DNA of 64,000 nt from Topomyia yanbarensis. Its lineage: Eukaryota; Arthropoda; Insecta; Diptera; Culicidae. The notes under the pieces were generated by a model that had not been told where the DNA came from, ran no database searches, and worked only from the letters and a program-made list of their open reading frames with translations. Positions within the stretch are counted from its first letter, which is position 1. Each line of letters begins with the position of its first letter. This document shows, in pieces, positions 23,401 to 35,065 of the stretch. The translations under genes and the position numbers were made by a program. The stretch is taken from NCBI RefSeq assembly GCF_030247195.1, contig NC_080670.1, forward strand, positions 37,663,934 through 37,727,933, written 5' to 3'.

Positions 23401-26400
23401 AGTACTCGCCATTATTACTTTCTATTAGCCGTCAATTTAATACTTCGTTGCGTGATGACACCAATTTTAGAATTCATCTTGTGATACTACCCTTTATTTC
23501 GGGTTTGACACTCCAAAACCAGCCATAACAATATACGATTGGTTACTATTATTTTAATGCGTCACGTGATGGCACTCATTTCAACAGTCATTATACTACT
23601 CGTCATTTTAGTACTCGTCATTTCAGCTCTTGTCATTTCAGTACTCGCCATATCTATCGTACCAGTACTTGTATACCTAATCATTCCAGCACACATCACT
23701 CTAGCATTCTTCATTCCAGCACTCTTTAATCCAGCACTCGTCATTCCCGTACACGTCATCTTAGCACTTATCATTCTAGCACAAGCCATCTTAGCACTCA
23801 TCAATCCAGTAGTCACTATTTTAGCACTCATCATTTCAACTCGCCATGCCTCATCATTCCAGCACATATCGTTCTAGCACTCGTCATTCCAGTATTTGTT
23901 AGCTAAGCACTTGTCATCTTAGGACTCGCCATCATGACCCTAATCATCTAAGCACTCGTCATTTCAGCACTCTTCATTCTTGTAGTCATTTTAGTATTCG
24001 TCATTTCAGCTCTTGTCACTTCAGCACTCGCTTTAACTGTCGTTCCAGTACTTGCCATATATAATCAATCCAGCACACATCACTCTAGCATTCTTCATTC
24101 CAGCACTCGTCAATCCAGCACTCGTCATTCCGCATCTTAGCACTTATCATTGTAGCACAAATCATCTTAGCACTCATCATTCCAGTAGTCGCCATTTTAG
24201 CACTCATCATTTCAACTCTTGTCAATTCCAGTACTCGCCAAACGTCATCAGTCCAGCACATATCGTTCTAGCACTCGTCATTCTGGCACTCGTCACTCTA
24301 CCACTGGTAATTCCAGTACTTGTCATCTTATCACTTGTCATCTTGGCACTTGTCATATTAGCACTTATAATCTAAGCACTCGTCATTCCATCACTCGTCA
24401 ATCCAGCACTCGTCATTCCAGCACTGGTCATTTCAGTATTCGTCAGCACTCGTCATTTCAGCACTCTTCATTCTAGTAGTCATTTTAACTCTCGTCATTT
24501 AAGCATTCGTCATTCCAGTACTAGTCACTTTTTTGTTCAAAGCTGATTTAATAACAATCGTACTGTCAATCGTCATTACGGAGCTCGTGAAAGAATTCGT
24601 CACGTGACGGCAGTCATTGCGGAAGTCGTCACGTTACAAAATTTCTCATTTCCAAATTCGTTACTACAAAAAATTATGAACAATTCAAACCATCATTCCG
24701 AAAGTCATTTTAACACTTACCACTCTTTTTTTTTGCATTCATCATTCCAGCCCCTCTCATTGCACCATTCGTCATTCCAGCACTCGTCTTTCAGTAGCTT
24801 CGATGCTCGACAATCCGGAGGTCGTCATTCTGTCGGTCGGTACTCGGTACATGCGAGAAATCGTTAAGCGCTAATCATTTCGTAACTTAACAATTCTTCT
24901 TCCTTAAATTCGTCAGCTCGACTCTCTTTGTTTTCTCTCTCTCCCTCTTTCTTCCCATCATTACTCGACTGTTTTATACATTTGCTTCTCAACTTTTAGC
25001 ATAGTATGCTAGTCGAAATCAGAGACATTCGATGTATAATGAAGCAATTTTGGCAAGTTCTATGATGACGCCGTAATAATCAAAAGAGAAAATAAACAAA
25101 GAGAGGCTCTCATGTACACTTAGGACCATTGTTTGTCTATAATATTATACATACAATTGTCATTTTGAATGATATTTTGCACCCTTTAGACATTCTTGCG
25201 CTCACCAGTCCGGTGATAATCTTGTAAAAATTTTAGCATTCGTCATTTCGTCTCTAGTCATTCTAGTACGCAACACTAGAGACGATGACAGTTGCCACTC
25301 CAGCACTTCTCACTGAGGCATTCCTCATTTAGACACTCCTCTCCCCTGGCGTTTGTCATATTTGCTTCTTACTCTTGACAATTTTTGAATGCTTTTCCAA
25401 CATTTATCGTGACGGAACTCGAGAAAAAACTCATCATATGACGACACTCATTTCATCACGTGACGAAACCATCAATTTTGGTATAGATTCTTACGATTTA
25501 TATTGTCATTCTGATAGCCATTTCAAGATGCATCAATACCATATAGTCTATGTTTAGGAACACAAACCTCCGAATAGCATGGGGAAGGTTCAGAAAATTC
25601 GTCATAACGGAACTCGCCAACGAATTCGTTAAGTGACCATACTTATTTCGGAATTCATCACGTGACAATGTTTATCTCGAAAGTCGTTACTTGACAATAT
25701 TCGGAATTCATCAACCCAAAACTTCGTAAACCATAACAAAAAATTCGTCCAATTTTGAAGGCGCCATTCAGTGTCTCATGTCGACATCTTTCCCTTCGAC
25801 AATGTTTTACTGCTACTCATCGGTCTCGTACTCCCCATTCTGGATCAATTGCTCAATTGTTGTTCGAGAGTTTGACATTTGGCATTATTATTTACGCGTA
25901 GTCGTCGTTTTAATACTTCGTGGCGTGATAACAATTTCAGAATTCATGTGACGTGACAGTATTTCGGATTTTATCACTCCAAAACTTCATCAGCCATAAC
26001 AATAGACGATACTGTTCTTAATCCGTCACATGACGACACTCATTTTGAAAGTCATCACGTGACACAGTTATTGATTTCGTAATTCGTTACTCTTCAACCG
26101 GAACAACCTTTCCAAAGAAGTTCATTTACACGCGGCGTTTGTAAGGTCCTTACTGTGCAGCAATTTTACTTTTGATGCTGGTGTAAGGCGCGTGATGATG
26201 GAATTTCCTTGAAATTTGTGTAATGTCATTACTTAATAATAACACGTTTAATGCTTTTTTAAGAGTCTCCAAAGATGTTGATTTTTTTAACAGCCTTTCT
26301 GAATGCCATTCCCACATTTGTCATAACGGAACTCGTTCAACAATTCGTTACGTGACGATACTTATTTCGAAATTCGTCACGTGATGATACTAGGATTTAG

Positions 26401-28556
26401 GCTAGTAAGTAGAAGATTTACAGAACGGCAGAACGATTCATACATAACTATTAAATCGAAAATGGATCTTCGAAGTTAACCGTTTCGCTCATGTCTCTTG
26501 TCAAGCCACAAACCATTTTCTTCGAGCGTCAGTTAAAACTAATGCTCAATCACTAGACCGTTCGCATTCGAACATAATCTCAGAATCCCGGTCCAAAAAA
26601 TACGCATCACATCGTTCCGACATTTTGATAAATAGCAAACACAAGATTCCGCCTGATGGTCAGTATCTTGCTCGTGCCGCCTCACGCGTACAAAAGAGCG
26701 AAACACGTGATGTCACGAATCAGCTCCGTAGCAATCAAAGAAATGAATGCTCCAATTTACCCCGCGAAATGATTGTACGGTACTTCCACTTCAGCTGGTT
26801 AGGCTACTTTTGTTTACCAATCACTCGTCCAGATGAAAGTGAAAGTCGACAAGTTGCTCCCTGTAGATGGCGGCGGTGAAACTACGCACGCACCCAAAAT
26901 ATCCAATCAAACGATTTCCGAAACAATGTGATCCAGATTCCTCCATTTGTCGAATCCCACCGTAGCACTCATCCCGAGCATCATCGCGTCTTGATTCAAA
27001 TAAAACGCCTCGACGAAACCATCCTCGCCGATTACCGTTCGCGGTGCGCGTGCCCCGTTCTAATACCCCGCATTCCGTTTCGAGCACCTGCAGCAGCAAA
27101 CCGCTCCGTTTGATATGATTACGCGAAATCCATTTTTTTCGGTAGGGGACGGTGGGTGCGCAGCGAGCCCCAAACAACTTCACAAATGCGAACAGAGAAG
27201 TATGAAAAGCTTCGCCAACACACACTTTCTAGGCCACAGCGCTTCCGCCCGCCCGCCTCGTAATTGATATCGAGAGCTCGAGACTGACCCACATCAAACA
27301 GCGTCGGCCAAGGCAGCTGCAGCCTGTTTGTAGTTTCCTCCGGCCACGCTCGCAGCCCTCCCATGGCTTTCCAAACCGGGTCTTACCGAGCGTGAATTCG
27401 CATTGCGCAATATTAGCGCTTCATTCGAATCGATGGATAATTGCGGTGCACCCTCGAATACATACTCAGCCGCCCACCATATCACTTGCTCGGCTCGGAA
27501 ATTAGAAATTAGAACACACCAAAGAGTCTAATTAGTGGGACCTGCCAGAGCGCACAATTCGGAAACCTACTTCTCGTTTGTATATCACCTGCCCCACCGC
27601 TGGTGGCAAGAGGACCCGGTTTATTTTTTATTTCATTTCATTTCCGTATGGGTAGATTTGTGGCGTTGCAAAATCGGTTCTTGCATATCTGGAACAAAAA
27701 TACTGTTCGACACAAAAATAATTAAAATAAAACCCTCGAATGCCGCCATTAAGTTCTAATCAACAAATTTGTGTTTTGCTTTCATTTCTCCCCCTACACA
27801 GAGACGCGTCGGCCTCAGTTGAACGTATGGGCAAATCCGTCTCGGAGAACGAAATCATCAACACCCTGCCGGCCACTTCCGAAGAGAAGAGCGACGCCCT
27901 GTTCGATATGGCCATCGACTCCGCCAAGCGACTGTTCACCGCCCGCTCCATCCAGATCCGTCTGCCGGAGGAAGCCAGCGAAACCATTGCCCGTTCCCTC
28001 GAAGAAGGTAGAACCCTGAAGAAAGGTCCGTATCACCGAACTAACCTTACCTTATTAACCGCCATTTCCTTCCTTTGCACATGATTCTATTTGGGGCTTT
28101 CTTTTTTTTCGGTTTCTCTTTCCACACACACGCACTCTCCTTACAGGTAAGAAACTGAAGAAAATCCTCGGCCCACTTGCTCTGGCTGTCGGAGGAAAGC
28201 TGTTCGCTCTGCTGCCCCTACTTCTCGGAGGAGTTGCTCTGCTCGCCATCAAGGCTCTGTTCGTCTCGAAGATCGCTCTGATCCTGGCCGTTATCCTGGC
28301 ATTCAAGAAATTCCTCGGAGGAGCCGTTGATGGAGCTGGTACTCTTGGACTGCTGTCAAAGGCTGTCGGAGGCGGTGGTGGTGCTGCTGCTATTGGAAGC
28401 GCTCTCGGCGGTGGTGGTGCTGCTGCCCCTGCCCCTGCTGGTTGGACTGGAGCTGGTGCTAGCGGTTGGTCCCAAGGAAACTCTCAGTATCCTTATGCCC
28501 GCAGCTACGACACCGCCCAGGATCTCGCTTACAGTGCCCAGGCCCCAAAGGCGTAA
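20220..28556 (+). CDS. Osiris family protein (DUF1676), complete three-exon gene
   Basis: Coding exons 20220-20452, 27802-28025 and 28147-28556 join in frame into 867 nt (288 aa plus TAA). Osiris proteins are insect-specific, enter the secretory pathway, localise to endosomes or the cell surface of cuticle-secreting cells, and act in cuticle patterning and secretion. The order here is typical: signal peptide (1-17, ending AMAA), a two-Cys region (Cys41, Cys50), the DUF1676 core ending ARSLEEGR, a Lys-rich patch (KKLKK), a long hydrophobic stretch (about 159-205), a Gly/Ala-rich tail and a C-terminal [13 protein letters not shown], matching the family AQxLAY motif. Intron phases are 2 and 1. 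Intron 1 is 7,349 bp and intron 2 is 121 bp. The Osiris number cannot be set from sequence alone. Shadow ORFs on both strands are ignored. Confidence 0.93.
21300..26710. repeat. Degenerate intronic repeat field rich in TTCGTCACGTGACGA
   Basis: A loose repeat built on TTCGTCACGTGACGACACTC occurs throughout. CACGTG is found twelve times, at 21781, 22260, 22577, 22876, 22907, 23563, 24601, 25457, 25659, 26056, 26378 and 26704, with extra one-base variants (CATGTG, TACGTG, CACATG, CACGTT). About one would be expected by chance in 5 kb. The words TTCGTCA and ACACTCATTTC also recur on the same strand. This looks like an ancient satellite now heavily mutated. Confidence 0.75.
23130..24535. repeat. 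15-bp minisatellite CACTCGTCATTCCAG
   Basis: This is the dense core of the repeat field: roughly 1.4 kb of head-to-tail CACTCGTCATTCCAG with frequent substitutions and occasional indels. The 15-bp period equals five codons, so long frames survive on both strands (strings such as VILALVI and HSSTRHFST). These are translation artefacts, not proteins. Confidence 0.92.
27802..28025 (+). CDS. Osiris gene, coding exon 2 (DUF1676 core)
   Basis: Encodes residues 78-152 plus one base of codon 153: charged and amphipathic DUF1676 sequence containing [42 protein letters not shown]. Two donors keep the frame: AAAG/GTCCGT after 28025, and GAAG/GTAGAA after 28006, which would drop RTLKKG and its neighbours. 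The later one is preferred because it keeps the EEGR plus Lys-rich linker common in the family. Neither donor is a strong match to consensus. Confidence 0.88.
28147..28556 (+). CDS. Osiris gene, coding exon 3 (hydrophobic region and tail)
   Basis: The acceptor CTCCTTACAG ends at 28146. The exon encodes KKLKKILG, then a run of about 45 mostly hydrophobic residues ([19 protein letters not shown], then ALLAIKALF, then [12 protein letters not shown]), then KKFLGG and a Gly/Ala/Pro-rich tail. It ends [20 protein letters not shown] with TAA at 28554-28556. The hydrophobic block is the membrane-associating part known in Osiris proteins. Confidence 0.93.
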
Positions 28557-29850
28557 ACAACCTGTCCACGAACTTCCAAAACGAAACCATATTAGATTAA
28601 GAAGCTCCTCCCTTCTACCCCTTCAACTCTAGCTAGCCTTCAATCCGTTACCTTCGCACCTTCGTTTCTTGGGTTCTACCTCGGGTTCCCTGCCCACCAC
28701 TCTGTACCCTGTCTTTTCGCACTTTGCAAGCCTCCTCCCACCGCCCTAGTGTCTAGTCTATCACTCTTTCTGCTAGAGCCACCAAGCGAGCGACCCATCG
28801 TTGACGAGTCCCCAGCCTAGTCGCAAAATTAGCTCCACTCACACGCACAACAGCATTTAAAAACCACATCGGATCGTGACAACAGTGATCCACTGCAACG
28901 ACCGGGTGTGCCAGCTCACACCCAGCGCCCGTTCAATCTTTCCACCAAACCCGACAGCACCAGCCCAACACTCTCTACCCTCTTCACCTCACCACTCACA
29001 ACTTTAACCGATAAACCAACACACACGCACACCAACCACTGCGCCGTGAAGTGAGAGCAACTTGCGAGATAGGAATCGAAAACAAAGGTACAAAGCCGTC
29101 GGCTTGCAACGATTGGTAAGCCACCCATTTGTACATACACCTTAAACAAAACAAAACAAAACACAAGCTCACAGGCCGAAACGAAAGTCGGCAGAGAATT
29201 TGCACAAACAATTGACACGCTCAGCCCGCGGCTGAGCGCTCAGGTGGCTGCACGGCACAACCGAAAGTGTGCCAATCGCTTGATGGCTTTCCGTACTTGC
29301 TGTTCAATCTGTCCCGATTCGCCCTGACAGGAGGCGGTCGCCTACCATTTCAACGTCTTGGTCGGGTTTGCCCTGGGAGCGACTTCCCAGGAATCCGACA
29401 ATTTCCGATCTAAAGCAGCCTAATTAGTGTTTTACTAGTGTGTAGTAATTTATTTGCAAGCGACAACAAAAAATTAAACCCACGAGAGAAAAAGAGAGAG
29501 AGAGGAAACTAAAACAAAACTAGATTCGCAAGAGATCGAACGTGTAATTAATTTATTTTAATTTATGATTTTCTAGTTATTAGCTCGGAAACAAATATAT
29601 ACGAGAGAGAGATAGAGAGAAAAAATAAACAGAAACAAAGCAATCGCAGCACAAAACGTAAATACAAATACAAACCCACAAACATCAATCACAACGTGCA
29701 AAACCTCGACTGTATAGATTACCGCTTAATTTGTAAAAGTTTTATAGACTTGTGTAAAGTAACGAACACGATGTGTCAATAGTCATTAATTTGATTTTTT
29801 TTTCTTTCAATGGAGACTACAATAAATACGCTGAGAAGATTTGATTTGAA
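28557..29850 (+). other. Osiris 3' UTR with poly(A) signals
   Basis: About 1.25 kb after the stop has no transposon signature and is rich in AAAACAAAAC, GAGAGA and ACACAC words. Candidate poly(A) signals are AATAAA at 29624-29629 and at 29821-29826; none occurs earlier after the stop, so the UTR is probably 1.1-1.3 kb. Minus-strand frames at 28916-29218 show no domain. Confidence 0.6.
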
Positions 29851-30000
29851 AAGAGAGATGTCAAATTGGAAGTGTTATTTTTTGACGGTAAGAAAACAAA
29901 TTGAGAAACTTTTCCGTTTTCAGCGGCTGGAACAAACATTTTATTACTACTTTTAGAATTATAACACAAAAACCTTCTTTAATCTACCCAGTGATGCAAT

Positions 30001-30245
30001 CAGTGGCGGATCCAGGGGAGGGTCTTGGGGGTCCGGACCCCCTCCGAAATGTTTTGCCTTGTTGAGAAATTTTAAAATAGTTTCCATTGTAATTCGTTCT
30101 TAATTCAAAATCATTCCAGACCAGATTTTTTCAGCAAAACTGATTTTTATTAAACAAAGTCATAACTTATTACACATTGCTCAATGAACATTTTAAAATC
30201 GAAATTTCGAATCCCCTCCGAAATATTTTTCTGGATCCGCTTCTG
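30001..30245. mobile_element. hAT MITE with perfect 8-bp target-site duplication
   Basis: CAGTGGCGGATCCAG opens the element and CTGGATCCGCTTCTG closes it as an inverted repeat. GATGCAAT flanks both ends (29993-30000, 30246-30253). The 245-bp body has no ORF but repeats CCCCCTCCGAAAT and CCCCTCCGAAAT internally. The insertion lies just downstream of the Osiris 3' end. Confidence 0.88.
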
Positions 30246-30618
30246 GATGCAATTGTACCTTTCTCATTTATTCAAACTGAGATTCTACGTTCATTCCGTT
30301 TCACGATTTTTTTTTTTTGGGTTGTCGTGACAATATTATATATTATTCTTGTTATCTACCGTATGCATGATATACTTTGCAATATCAACGGAATTTTTAA
30401 TTTAAAATTACTTCCACAGGGAAATTGGCATGATTCCACGACAGAATGTCTCAAAACAACTTATGGAGCACAATAAATCTACTTGTTTAATACGATTAAG
30501 AAGGCATAACTTGTTTTTTGACTCATTTCCACTACCTTTTTATTTCGAAAAAATGCGACTTCTAGCAAAAACAAGTGTCGGACTAACATTCCTTTTCCCC
30601 ATTATTGATAAAACATCT

Positions 30619-31315
30619 TAGGGGCCATCCATATACCACGTGGACTATTTAGGACTGGGTAGGGGCCACGAAAAAGTTCACGCTTGTCCTTGGGGATGGG
30701 AAGGGGTTGGTGAAGAATGTCCACATGGATTTTCATTATATTTTTGACTTTTGAAAGATATTGATATAAATTTGTATCATAATTGGTGTGAGCGCTTACC
30801 TTCATTTTTTTCAGGATTTTGCAATAGTCAAAGTGCTTATAGCAGCATAATGTACGAGTGTGCCTGCATATGTGAAAATTTAAAACAATGATGGCAACTA
30901 TCATCAAAAAAATCAGAGGAAATCCTACGAAAAAAAATCGGAGAAAAACTTCTGTATCTTGGTCAAATGTCATTAATTTTGGAAACGTTTGATTGAAATT
31001 ATGATCCAATTCAAAAAAGCAATAGGTTACTTCAATTTTTTTTTGTTATGATGAATCTTTTAAACGTAAATATAAAAGAATGTCGTTGTAAATTTAATTT
31101 TTAATGCAAATTTCACAAAAAATTAAAGAAGTGTATAACATTCTGTGGTTGAATTTTGAACGATTTTTAATAAGTCCTTCTTCATCATAATAGTCTAACA
31201 CATTAGAAATTTTCCGGAAAATCCATTGTTATGAAATTACTCGAAAAAAAAATTGGAAAGTGAACAATGTAGGGAGGAGAGGAATAACAGGAATTGTCCA
31301 CGCTTGTACACGGAG
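30619..31315. other. Possible truncated Harbinger-like end and AT-rich filler
   Basis: TTAGGGGCCATCCATATACC at 30619 resembles the end of the element at 56189 (TTAGGGACCATCCATAAATG), but no matching inverted end was found to the right, so only one terminus is apparent. The section to 31315 is AT-rich. A minus-strand frame of 135 codons (30602-31009) has one hydrophobic stretch but no family hallmark and is not called. Confidence 0.35.
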
Positions 31316-33675
31316 GGGGAGGAGCACTTTTGATCCTGATTCCTTGATCCAGGTTCTCGATCAAGGACCTTTAATAGTGGTTTCTTGATCCTGGATCTTT
31401 TATCTTCATTCCTTGATCTTGTATCCTTAATCTTAATTCCTTGATCCTAGATCCTGGATCCTTGATCCAGGTTCCTTAATCTGGGATCCTCGATCCTGGT
31501 TCCTGAATTCTCAATCCTTGATGGTTGTTCCCAAATCCTGCATCCTTGATACTAGACCCTTGATCATGGATCCTTTCTCTTGGTTCCTTGACCTTAGATC
31601 CTTGATCATGGTTGCTTGATTATAGGTACTTGATCTTGCTTCTTTGGTCCTGGATCCCAGGATCTGGTTTAATCATGCATTCTAGATCATGGTTCCTCGA
31701 TTGTGAACCCTTGTTCCTGGCCTCTTGATCTTAGATCCTTGTTCTTGGTTCCTTAAACATGGATTCTAAATTCAGATTTCATGATTCTGGATGCTGGTTC
31801 CTCGATCCTCGATCAATGATCTTATTTCTTTGAACCGGGTACCTTCATTCTGGATCCTTGATCCTGGTTCCTTGATCATGGATGCTTGATCCTGGTTCCT
31901 TGATCCTGAACAATCTATCCTAGGTCCCTGATCCTGGACTCTTGATCCGGAATTGATTCCTTGATCCTGGGTGCTTAATCCTGAATCCTTGATTCTTAAT
32001 CCCTGATCTTTGATCCATGATCCATGATTCTTGATCCATGTTCCTTTATTTGGAATCGTTTATTGTTGGATTCTTGATCCTAGTGCCTTGAGCATGGATC
32101 TTCGACCCTGCTTCCTTGACCATGGTTCCTACATGCTGGATCCTTGTTCTTGGTTCCTTGAACATGGATTCTAAACTCAGATTTCATGATTCTGGATGCT
32201 GGTTCCTCGATCCTCGATCAATGATCTTATTTCTTTGAACCGGGTACCTTCATTCTGGATCCTTGATCCTGGTTCCTTGATCATGGATGCTTGATCCTGG
32301 TTCCTTGATCCTGAACAATCTATCCTAGGTCCCTGATCCTGGATTCTTGATCCGAAATTGATTCCTTGATCCTGAGTGCTTAATCCTGAATCCTTGATTC
32401 TTAATCCCTGATCTTTGATCCATGATCCATGATTCTTGATCCATGTTCCTTGATTTGGAATCGTTTATTCTTGGATTCTTGATCCTAGTGCTTTGAGCAT
32501 GGATCTTCGACCCTGCTTCCTTGACCATGGTTCCTACATGCTGGATCCTTAGTATTGTTCGTACATCCAGGATCCTTGATCTTGGTTCCTAGATCCAGGT
32601 TCCTTGATCATAGATCCTTGACCCTGGTTTTACGATGCTGGGTCCTTGATTCTGGATTTATGATCTTGGTTACTTAATCCTGGACTTTAAACCCTAGTTC
32701 ATTGAACCCCGTTACGTGATCCTGGATTGTTAACCCTGATTCCTTGATTCAAGTTCCTTCATCCTTATTCCTTGATTCTAGTTCTTTCTGGTTCTTCCTT
32801 GATCGTGAATCCTTTATTCTGCATCCTTTAACCATCAAATCCTTGATCACGGTTTCTTGATCTTTGAGCTTGATTCCGTGATCCTGGAACCTTGATCTTG
32901 GTTCCATTAGCTTTGTTCCTTGATCAGAGAGCCTTGATCCTGAGCCCTTGATTCTGGACCCTCGATCCTGATTCCTCGATCATGCGTCATTGCTCGTAGA
33001 TCCTTAATCATCCATCCTTGGTCCTGATTCCTTGATCCCGCATCCTTGATTTTGTTTCTTTGATCCTGGTTTCTTAGTCCTTGACTCTGGTTCTTGGTCT
33101 TTGATGCTGGTTTTTTGAACCTTAAAATTAGTCCTTTGATCTTGGAACCTTGTACTTGGTTCCTAGATCCTTGATCCTGGACTCTTGTTCCTGCATCTTT
33201 GATTCTGGACTCTTGATCCTGGATCCTTGATCAGAGAACCTGGATCCTGGTTCCTGGGCCCTGGGATTCTGATTCCGAATCCTTGATCCTGATTCCTTGA
33301 TCATGGGTCCTTGAGCATAGTTATTTAATCAAGGATCCTTGACTCCGATTCTTTGATCTTGGTTCCTAGATCCTAGTTTCTTGAACCTTAATCTTGGATC
33401 ATTGATCATGGTTCCTCGATCCTTGAACCTAGTTCCTAGATTTTGGTTTCTTTATCCTAACCAGAATCGTGGATCCAATATCAAGGAACTAGAATCAAGG
33501 ATCCACCATTGATAATTCCGGGGTCGAATAACCAGGATCAAGAATCCAGAATAGAAGTATCGGGATCATGCATCCAGGATCAAGATCTAGAATCCACGAT
33601 TAACGAACTAGGAATAAGGTTCTATGAGCAGAGATCCATGATCAAGGAACCAAGATGAAGGATCAAGGAAGTAGT
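31316..33675. repeat. 2.3-kb GATC-rich minisatellite, period about 14 bp
   Basis: Degenerate tandem copies of CCTTGATCCTGGTT/CCTTGATCCTGGAT. To about 33455 all units run in the same direction. From about 33460 to 33675 the same unit appears as its reverse complement (AAGGAACCAGGATCAAGG-like), so the array flips orientation. No protein is supported; a 67-codon minus frame merely translates the repeat. Confidence 0.93.
31737..32546. repeat. 405-bp direct duplication inside the minisatellite
   Basis: Positions about 31737-32140 recur at about 32142-32546 with an offset of 405 bp and only a handful of differences (for example TTAAACATGG versus TTGAACATGG). Neighbouring 14-bp units are far more diverged from each other. 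The block therefore duplicated recently as a whole, long after the array formed. Confidence 0.88.
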
Positions 33676-33689
33676 GTGTCCAGAATGTA

Positions 33690-34250
33690 AATTTTAGCAA
33701 GAATTTTAACTTTTTGCTAAAACTAAATGACTTAGCCTTACAATATATTTTGGAAAGTTTGCAAAACCCTGCTTTTCATTTAAACAGAAGCTGGGGTGGT
33801 TCTAGTAAGAAACAAGATCTAAAATGAAAATTTTTAATGGTTCGAGATAAAGCTTGACTGCCTTCGATGAATTTGTACAACAACACATTTTAGTCAAATT
33901 AGCTGAAGATATACAAGCTCTATCTTTTATTTTTTGTGCGAGAAATCTGCAAATGTAAGCAATAGGGTGTTTCTTTAAAAAAGGGATTTATTTCTATTAC
34001 TTTTTTAGTTTTTATTTTACACTACAAGTACCTTTTGGACAACTTGAAGATTGTTCTAGGGTGCATAATTTGCTTGAAAAAAACAACGAATAAACTTTTT
34101 TGTTCCAAAGTTATGAGAAAATAGAACATTTCATTTCGCAATATCTTCGATTAGGGCACTAAACAATAAATGCCGTTGATGTCATATGAAATTGCATACT
34201 TTGTGGTATTGACTACCAAAAAACGGCAAATATTATTTTTTGTATTTTTG
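33690..34250. other. AT-rich non-coding stretch
   Basis: No open frame, terminal repeat or tandem structure was seen between the minisatellite and the dispersed repeat that follows. Confidence 0.4.
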
Positions 34251-34254
34251 CGTT

Positions 34255-34760
34255 ACGTTGCGTTGTGACGATGATTTTGGCGGATTGCACACTGACTTGA
34301 TCATGTTTGACTGCTGATTATCTAATAGGAGTTGCTTAGGAAATGGTATGTAGGGATTCATACCAAACCGACCCATATTAAAACCTCAACTGCATGATAG
34401 CCATCATTGCCGGCCTCCCCCATATCCATCGCTCACGGGAAGGATAAAGGATAAGGTAGACGGGAAGTCTTGACGCTCCACCTACTTAACGGAACTCAGA
34501 CTTTCCCATTGGTGTCGCGGAGTTGGTGGTCTGGAAAGGTATAAGGTCTCGGATTCGCTCCAAGCAAGCGATGCGACCTGTAAAGCACTAGCTAGTAGTT
34601 TAGTTGGTTATCGAGTACACGATCACTCGAAAAAGTAAAGATCTTGTTTAGTTTTTTTGTTCTTTTCAAACTCTGGGTAGTCGGCTACCCAGTATCCTTT
34701 GTTTTCTAAACCAAGCAATTTGAACTCTACACAGCCGACCGTGAAAGTATTGCCTAGAAA
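34255..34760 (+). repeat. Dispersed repeat, copy 1 (diverged relative at 39560-40040)
   Basis: Shares ordered blocks with 39560-40040 in the same orientation: GTTGCGTT, GATTGCA(C/G)ACTGA, CCATCATTGCCGG versus CACCATTGCGGG, CTTAACGGA versus CTGAACGGA, and CAAGCGATGCGAC, plus a shared TTTGAACTC. Strong divergence suggests an old family. The two copies are 5.3 kb apart, but terminal TG...CA ends typical of LTRs were not found. Confidence 0.45.
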
Positions 34761-34984
34761 AGCTAATCTTATCTGTACAATGGGCCGGATCACTATTTAT
34801 AGCGAAAGTATTAAGACAAATTTCGCTATTCCTTCCCTACGATATATTCATTGGGTTGAAAACTACACAGAAAACAAAAATCATGCAAAATTATGCTAAC
34901 TATACTGCACATGAAAGGAAGGAAACCAATAGTGTAAAATTATGCGTGTGATTAATTTTATATTGGCCACAAATCGAGCTATAA

Positions 34985-35065
34985 ATTTAATTGCTAATTA
35001 ATAATAGACCGAGACTAGAACCGACAACCATTGACTCACCAAAGACACTGGCTGAGCTAAAACGA
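34985..35065 (-). repeat. tRNA-derived SINE-like fragment
   Basis: Read on the minus strand, TTTAGCTCAGCCAGTG resembles a tRNA A-box and GGTTCTAGTCTCGG, about 35 nt later, resembles a B-box. A tRNA-derived SINE head is the best explanation. A functional tRNA is unlikely because no full acceptor stem was recognised. Confidence 0.4.

Larger units (their letters stand above)
20453..27801 (+). other. Osiris intron 1 (7.35 kb)
   Basis: Donor GTGAAT and acceptor TTTCATTTCTCCCCCTACACAG, with a good pyrimidine tract, restore the frame across the junction (S-R-D-A-S). The first 800 bp and the last 1.3 kb (26.5-27.8 kb) look like single-copy, GC-richer sequence. The middle is filled with degenerate tandem repeats (separate entries). 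Frames of 60-130 codons at 26.6-27.5 kb are chance overlaps without domains. Confidence 0.85.

Noticed and set aside
23117..24476. Hydrophobic VILALVI and HSSTRH frames in the Osiris intron
   Set aside because: A 15-bp minisatellite keeps frames open on both strands; they lie within an intron.
27740..28632. Several alternative frames over Osiris exons 2 and 3
   Set aside because: Only the frame joining through canonical splice sites gives the DUF1676 order; the others are shadows.
32325..32528. Minus-strand Lys/Ser-rich frame
   Set aside because: It translates the GATC-rich minisatellite.
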